From assembly GCA_028717045.1 (NCBI GenBank), contig JAQUON010000051.1:1-10057 (forward strand): a stretch of DNA of 10,057 nucleotides, written 5' to 3'. Shown here piece by piece: positions 6,898-10,057 of the stretch. The notes beneath the pieces were generated by a model that did no database searches, was not told where the DNA came from, and was given only the letters and a program-made list of their open reading frames with translations. Source of the DNA: Candidatus Omnitrophota bacterium. Its GTDB lineage: Bacteria; Omnitrophota; Gorgyraeia; Gygaellales; Profunditerraquicolaceae. Each line of letters opens with the position of its first letter. Position 1 is the first letter of the stretch. Position numbers and translations under genes: made by a program.

Positions 6898-6918
6898 ATA
6901 CTAATTAATTGAACTATC

Positions 6919-8244
6919 CTAATCAGCCCCTTCACCGTCATGATGCAAGGTAGGGCCGTCTTTTCGTTTACGGCTGATTACCCGTTTTAAAGTAACGAAC
7001 TTATCCACTATTTCTTTATTCTCTATGGCGTTGAGCTGTTTAAAAAGAAACTCAAACCTTTCTTCGATTTCTCCCGCAATGGCATCTCTGGTTTCCTTCG
7101 GCAATCCCATAATATCTTTTTTAAAAGGCCCTAATGCCTTTTTACGTGTTTTATAGAAAAATTGTTCTTCTGTTTCTGCCTCCTTCTTTTCTGAAGCAGC
7201 ATTGATGGTAAGCCACTCATATATCCTTCGTTTTAGCTCTTGGGGGAAATGCGCACTCTCATAAATCATATTCTGAAATTCCGTCGCAAGATGCACTTCG
7301 GCAGTCTCGCATTCCGGAAACTTATGAAATGCTTCCTGAGGAAGCGTAGATGCCCCATGCTGCACCGCTCCGGCTAATCCATATTCTTTCCGCGCAAACT
7401 CAGATAAAGTCTTGAGTGTTTCAAAATCCAGCTTTACCTGGGCAATCGTTCCGTCGGGTAAGACGACGCCTCCGTGCGAGGTTCCGGTCTGAACGCTGAT
7501 TTTGCTGATTCCGTCATATCCTTTACGCAGCCTTTCTTTATATCCTTCCATAAACGCGCGCAGGTCTTCGGGGGTAGAATTTTTACTCCCTACTTCTCCT
7601 ATTTCTCCTCCTACCGAAACCTCTACCCCTCGCGGCTGAATTTGACGTATGAACTGTGTAAGCTTTGCGCAAACCTCATAATTAGACCGCTGTTGCTTCT
7701 TAATATCGGTTTTTGTTAAGTCAACGACGGTTGAAGAATCAATATCAATATTGTAAAAACCTGCTTCTATCGACTCTTCGATCAAGGCCTTAAGACCCTC
7801 CAGCTCCTTCTGCGGGTTTTCGCCAAACTTCTTGGCGTTAACCTGAAAATGGTCGCCTTGGATAAATACGGGGCCGGAAAAATTTTCCTTAATCGCAGCG
7901 GCAAGTACGGCACTCGTATATTCAACCGGAGGTTGGGCAGTATATCCCATTTCCGATTTCGCGATTTCAAAAATAAAAGCCCCGGCATTATTACGCTTGG
8001 CAACGCGGAATATAGCCCTTGCCAAATCATAGGTCATGCTACGTAAGTTTATCGCGGGCACCGTAAATCCGGAAAACTCCCCCCTGCCTCGCGCCATATA
8101 GAGCTGATGGATGCTCGATGGATAAATCCCTTTTTTATACGCCAGGTCGCGTATCTTCTTAGCTAATCCTTTTTTGACCAACGGATCATCGCTCTTCACC
8201 AAATCCATGATTATTCGTTCGATATCTAAAGGTTTCCTTCCCAT
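6919..8244 (-). CDS. Long class II (zinc) aldolase, probably fructose-bisphosphate aldolase
   Basis: A class II aldolase would cleave fructose 1,6-bisphosphate to dihydroxyacetone phosphate and glyceraldehyde 3-phosphate. The core of the family runs from about residue 55 to 330: FTVPAINL at 60-67, the catalytic Asp131 with zinc ligand His132 in GDHF, the NIDID strand at 165-169, Glu214 in GGEIG, zinc ligand His257 in TSHGG, and zinc ligand His297 in QHGAS. All three zinc histidines are therefore present. At 441 residues it is well above the usual 280-360: about 50 residues precede the barrel, and about 110 mostly helical, charged residues follow it. The motifs are divergent, so another sugar-phosphate aldolase or a non-catalytic relative (like the GatZ/KbaZ subunits) is possible. 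The position 17 bp after pfkA, whose product is fructose bisphosphate, favours the glycolytic role. The start is supported by AAGGAG (8253-8258). Confidence 0.85.
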   Translation of the reverse strand: MGRKPLDIERIIMDLVKSDDPLVKKGLAKKIRDLAYKKGIYPSSIHQLYMARGRGEFSGFTVPAINLRSMTYDLARAIFRVAKRNNAGAFIFEIAKSEMGYTAQPPVEYTSAVLAAAIKENFSGPVFIQGDHFQVNAKKFGENPQKELEGLKALIEESIEAGFYNIDIDSSTVVDLTKTDIKKQQRSNYEVCAKLTQFIRQIQPRGVEVSVGGEIGEVGSKNSTPEDLRAFMEGYKERLRKGYDGISKISVQTGTSHGGVVLPDGTIAQVKLDFETLKTLSEFARKEYGLAGAVQHGASTLPQEAFHKFPECETAEVHLATEFQNMIYESAHFPQELKRRIYEWLTINAASEKKEAETEEQFFYKTRKKALGPFKKDIMGLPKETRDAIAGEIEERFEFLFKQLNAIENKEIVDKFVTLKRVISRKRKDGPTLHHDGEGAD

Positions 8245-8252
8245 GAACCAGA

Positions 8253-8258
8253 CTCCTT
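8253..8258 (-). promoter_or_regulatory. Ribosome binding site of the aldolase gene
   Basis: AAGGAG lies eight bases before the ATG at 8244, within the 17-bp gap after pfkA. It supports this start and therefore the reality of the unusual N-terminal extension of the aldolase. Confidence 0.75.
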
Positions 8259-8261
8259 TCT

Positions 8262-9227
8262 TTACACAAGCAATTTGATCAGCTGGTACAGCCTGTCCTG
8301 CTTGAAGGTTTTTTTTGTAACTGCATATTCCAAATCAACTATATTAATTTCATCTGAAATAACGCCCAAGGCCTTTGCGCTATAGCCCTTAATCAGCAGT
8401 TCTACCGCTTCTGCACCGAGTTGGCTGGCCAGGATCCTATCCTGTGCCGTAGGTACTCCCCCGCGCTGGATATGCCCCAACACCACGACGCGCGTCTCAA
8501 GGGTTGTCATCTCAGAAATCCTTTTGGCGATATCCTCACCCCTGGCCTTGCCTTCGGCGGTCACAATAATCCAGCTCACCTTTCCCCGCAGATTACCCTC
8601 GACGATATCCTGGCAAAGGTTATTAAAATCGAATTTCTTCTCCGGGATCAGTACATCCTCTGCGCCAGCCCCTACCGCCACCTGCAGTGCAATAAAGCCG
8701 CTGTCTCTGCCCATTACCTCAACCACAAAAATCCGCTCCATGGAAGTCGCGGTATCCCGGATTTTGTCAATCGCATCAAGCGCGGTATTGACTGCCGTAT
8801 CTGAACCGATAGTCGAATCTGTGCCGTTCAAATCGTTATCTATTGTTCCCGGCACCCCTATTACGGGTATCCCCCATTTTTTACTCAAGGCAATACCGCC
8901 ACGGTAGGTGCCGTCGCCTCCTATGACTACCAGTCCGTCGATTTCGTTCTTGCGTATTATCTCAACGGCGCTACGTTGCCCTTGGTCGGTCATAAACTCT
9001 TCGCTGCGGGCCGTCTTTAGAATAGTGCCGCCGCGTTCAATGATATTAGAAACGCTGCGATGGTCGAGTAATTTAAGCTCCTCATTAATAAGACCGGCAT
9101 AGCCACGAAAAATCCCCATGACCTCTAGTTTATAGTGGATAGCACAGCGCACAACGCTGCGTATTGCCGCATTCATGCCGGGCGCATCTCCCCCGGAAGT
9201 CAATACTCCAATCCTTTTTATCGTCAT
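8262..9227 (-). CDS. pfkA: ATP-dependent 6-phosphofructokinase
   Basis: Phosphorylates fructose 6-phosphate to fructose 1,6-bisphosphate in the cytoplasm, the main control step of glycolysis. The 321 residues match the short bacterial PfkA length. The N-terminal SGGDAPGMNAAIR (11-23) and GGDGTY (103-108) form the nucleotide site. Gly106 follows GGD where pyrophosphate-dependent enzymes have Asp, and PGTIDND (126-132) has Gly where PPi enzymes have Lys, so I infer ATP as donor. Asp130 is the likely catalytic base; MGRDSG and HIQRGG form the sugar-phosphate site. Arg23, Arg27 and Arg57 correspond to E. coli effector-site arginines, so allosteric control is plausible. The ATG at 9227 is 31 bp after the ahcY stop and has no clear Shine-Dalgarno sequence; no other in-frame ATG, GTG or TTG lies between it and an upstream stop, so the start is kept. 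Confidence 0.95.
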   Translation of the reverse strand: MTIKRIGVLTSGGDAPGMNAAIRSVVRCAIHYKLEVMGIFRGYAGLINEELKLLDHRSVSNIIERGGTILKTARSEEFMTDQGQRSAVEIIRKNEIDGLVVIGGDGTYRGGIALSKKWGIPVIGVPGTIDNDLNGTDSTIGSDTAVNTALDAIDKIRDTATSMERIFVVEVMGRDSGFIALQVAVGAGAEDVLIPEKKFDFNNLCQDIVEGNLRGKVSWIIVTAEGKARGEDIAKRISEMTTLETRVVVLGHIQRGGVPTAQDRILASQLGAEAVELLIKGYSAKALGVISDEINIVDLEYAVTKKTFKQDRLYQLIKLLV

Positions 9228-9258
9228 GCTATCATACTTGGTTCCGCAACACCAATCG

Positions 9259-10057
9259 TTACGTCCCTAATTCCCAGCTGGACAAATAATCCCTTTGTTC
9301 CCTTGTGAGGGAATCAATAATAATACCCATGGATTTCAGCTTCAGCCTCGCAATATTTTTGTCTATCGCTTCGGGGACACTGTATACCTTTTTGCCCAAT
9401 GTCCGGTGAGAACGGGCAAGGTACTCAGCGCTCAGCGCCTGGTTTGCAAATGACATATCCATAACCTGCGCAGGATGCCCCTCGGCAGAAGCAAGGTTAA
9501 TGAGCCGGCCTTCCCCCAAAAGATAGATTTTACGGCCGTCTTTCAAGACGTATTCATCTACGAAGTCACGGGTGCGTTTTTTGCTTTTACTCATCTTTTC
9601 TAGCGCCGGAATATCAAGTTCAACATTAAAATGGCCTGCGTTGGCAATAATCGCACCATCCCTCATCGCGACAAAATGCCTTCCCCGGATGACGTGCGTG
9701 TCCCCGGTCACCGTCACAAATACCTCTCCTATCCGGGCAGCCTCGTTAATAGGCATTACCCCGTAACCATCCATAGTTGCCTCAAGCGCGCGCAATGGGT
9801 CGACTTCAGAAATTACCACCTTGGCACCCATTCCCTTTGCCCGCATGGCAACGCCCCTGCCGCACCACCCATACCCACACACTACTACGGTTGCGCCTGC
9901 CAATAATTTATTGGTTGCCCTGATTATGCCGTCTATCGTTGATTGCCCCGTTCCATAGCGGTTATCAAAAAGGTGCTTGGTCTGGGCATCATTTACCGCG
10001 ATAATCGGATACCTGAGCTTCCCTTCCTTTGCCAAGGCCTTCAGTCTTATCACCCCG
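9259..10057 (-). CDS. ahcY: Adenosylhomocysteinase (partial, 5' end outside window)
   Basis: Cleaves S-adenosylhomocysteine, the by-product of SAM-dependent methylation, to adenosine and homocysteine with a tightly bound NAD. Only the last 266 codons are in the window; the frame runs open through the right edge, and about 150 N-terminal residues should lie beyond it. The GTG at 10053 is an internal valine (the family has TGVIRL here), not a start. Numbered from that valine, visible motifs are VNDAQTKHLFDN (substrate site lysine and aspartate), the NAD fingerprint GYGWCGRG at 60-67 with Glu83 for the ribose, and NAGHFNVE with the conserved His141. The C-terminus ends SSWELGT, like archaeal and Thermotoga enzymes, and not with the K-x-x-Y-Y tail of proteobacterial and eukaryotic ones. 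It is the most upstream gene seen in the run; a methionine/SAM cycle gene may lie further upstream. Confidence 0.96.
   Translation of the reverse strand, partial: GVIRLKALAKEGKLRYPIIAVNDAQTKHLFDNRYGTGQSTIDGIIRATNKLLAGATVVVCGYGWCGRGVAMRAKGMGAKVVISEVDPLRALEATMDGYGVMPINEAARIGEVFVTVTGDTHVIRGRHFVAMRDGAIIANAGHFNVELDIPALEKMSKSKKRTRDFVDEYVLKDGRKIYLLGEGRLINLASAEGHPAQVMDMSFANQALSAEYLARSHRTLGKKVYSVPEAIDKNIARLKLKSMGIIIDSLTREQRDYLSSWELGT

Noticed and set aside
6797..6918. Leader-peptide attenuator, T-box or riboswitch before ilvD
   Set aside because: The 122-bp gap is mostly taken up by the heptad inverted repeat. I find no short frame rich in Ile, Val or Leu codons, no T-box-like sequence and no terminator to control.
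10051..10053. GTG at 10053 as the true start of ahcY
   Set aside because: The frame stays open to the window edge and the sequence here matches the middle of the family (TGVIRLKAL region); about 150 N-terminal residues would otherwise be missing.

Overview
All supported genes in this window lie on the minus strand and are closely packed, like a bacterial operon. The order of transcription, from the right end to the left, is: ahcY (5' end cut by the window), pfkA, a class II aldolase gene, a 122-bp gap holding an unusual inverted repeat, ilvD, ilvB, a membrane-bound GAF/HD-GYP gene, ilvN, ilvC, and a membrane-anchored protein of unknown function (3' end cut by the window). I see no RNA gene, CRISPR array, transposase or phage gene. 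Apart from the inverted repeat, the genes are 1 to 31 bp apart.

Organism: this looks like a Gram-negative-type bacterium with moderate GC and good Shine-Dalgarno sites before several genes. The ilvN protein style (an NKFGVLARIAGLFSARG-type ACT domain), the short archaeal/Thermotoga-like AHCY C-terminus and the divergent KARI cofactor loop suggest an uncultured deep-branching lineage. The PVC/Omnitrophota neighbourhood is my best guess, with low confidence and no marker gene to prove it.

Right third (6919-10057): S-adenosylhomocysteine hydrolase is followed by ATP-type 6-phosphofructokinase and a long class II aldolase. The last two would catalyse consecutive steps of glycolysis, from fructose 6-phosphate to triose phosphates.

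Left two thirds (523-6796): ilvD, ilvB, ilvN and ilvC encode all the enzymes that turn pyruvate (or pyruvate plus 2-oxobutyrate) into the 2-oxo acids of valine and isoleucine. Catalytic residues are intact in each. The odd point is that ilvB and ilvN, whose products form one enzyme, are separated by an intact HD-GYP gene (predicted cyclic-di-GMP phosphodiesterase). It starts one base after the ilvB stop codon, so co-translation with ilvB is likely. The KARI also lacks the residues that normally hold the NADPH 2'-phosphate.

I do not find a clearly new multi-gene system. The items most worth a second look are the HD-GYP gene inside ilvBN, the heptad-based inverted repeat before ilvD, and the likely cofactor switch in IlvC.
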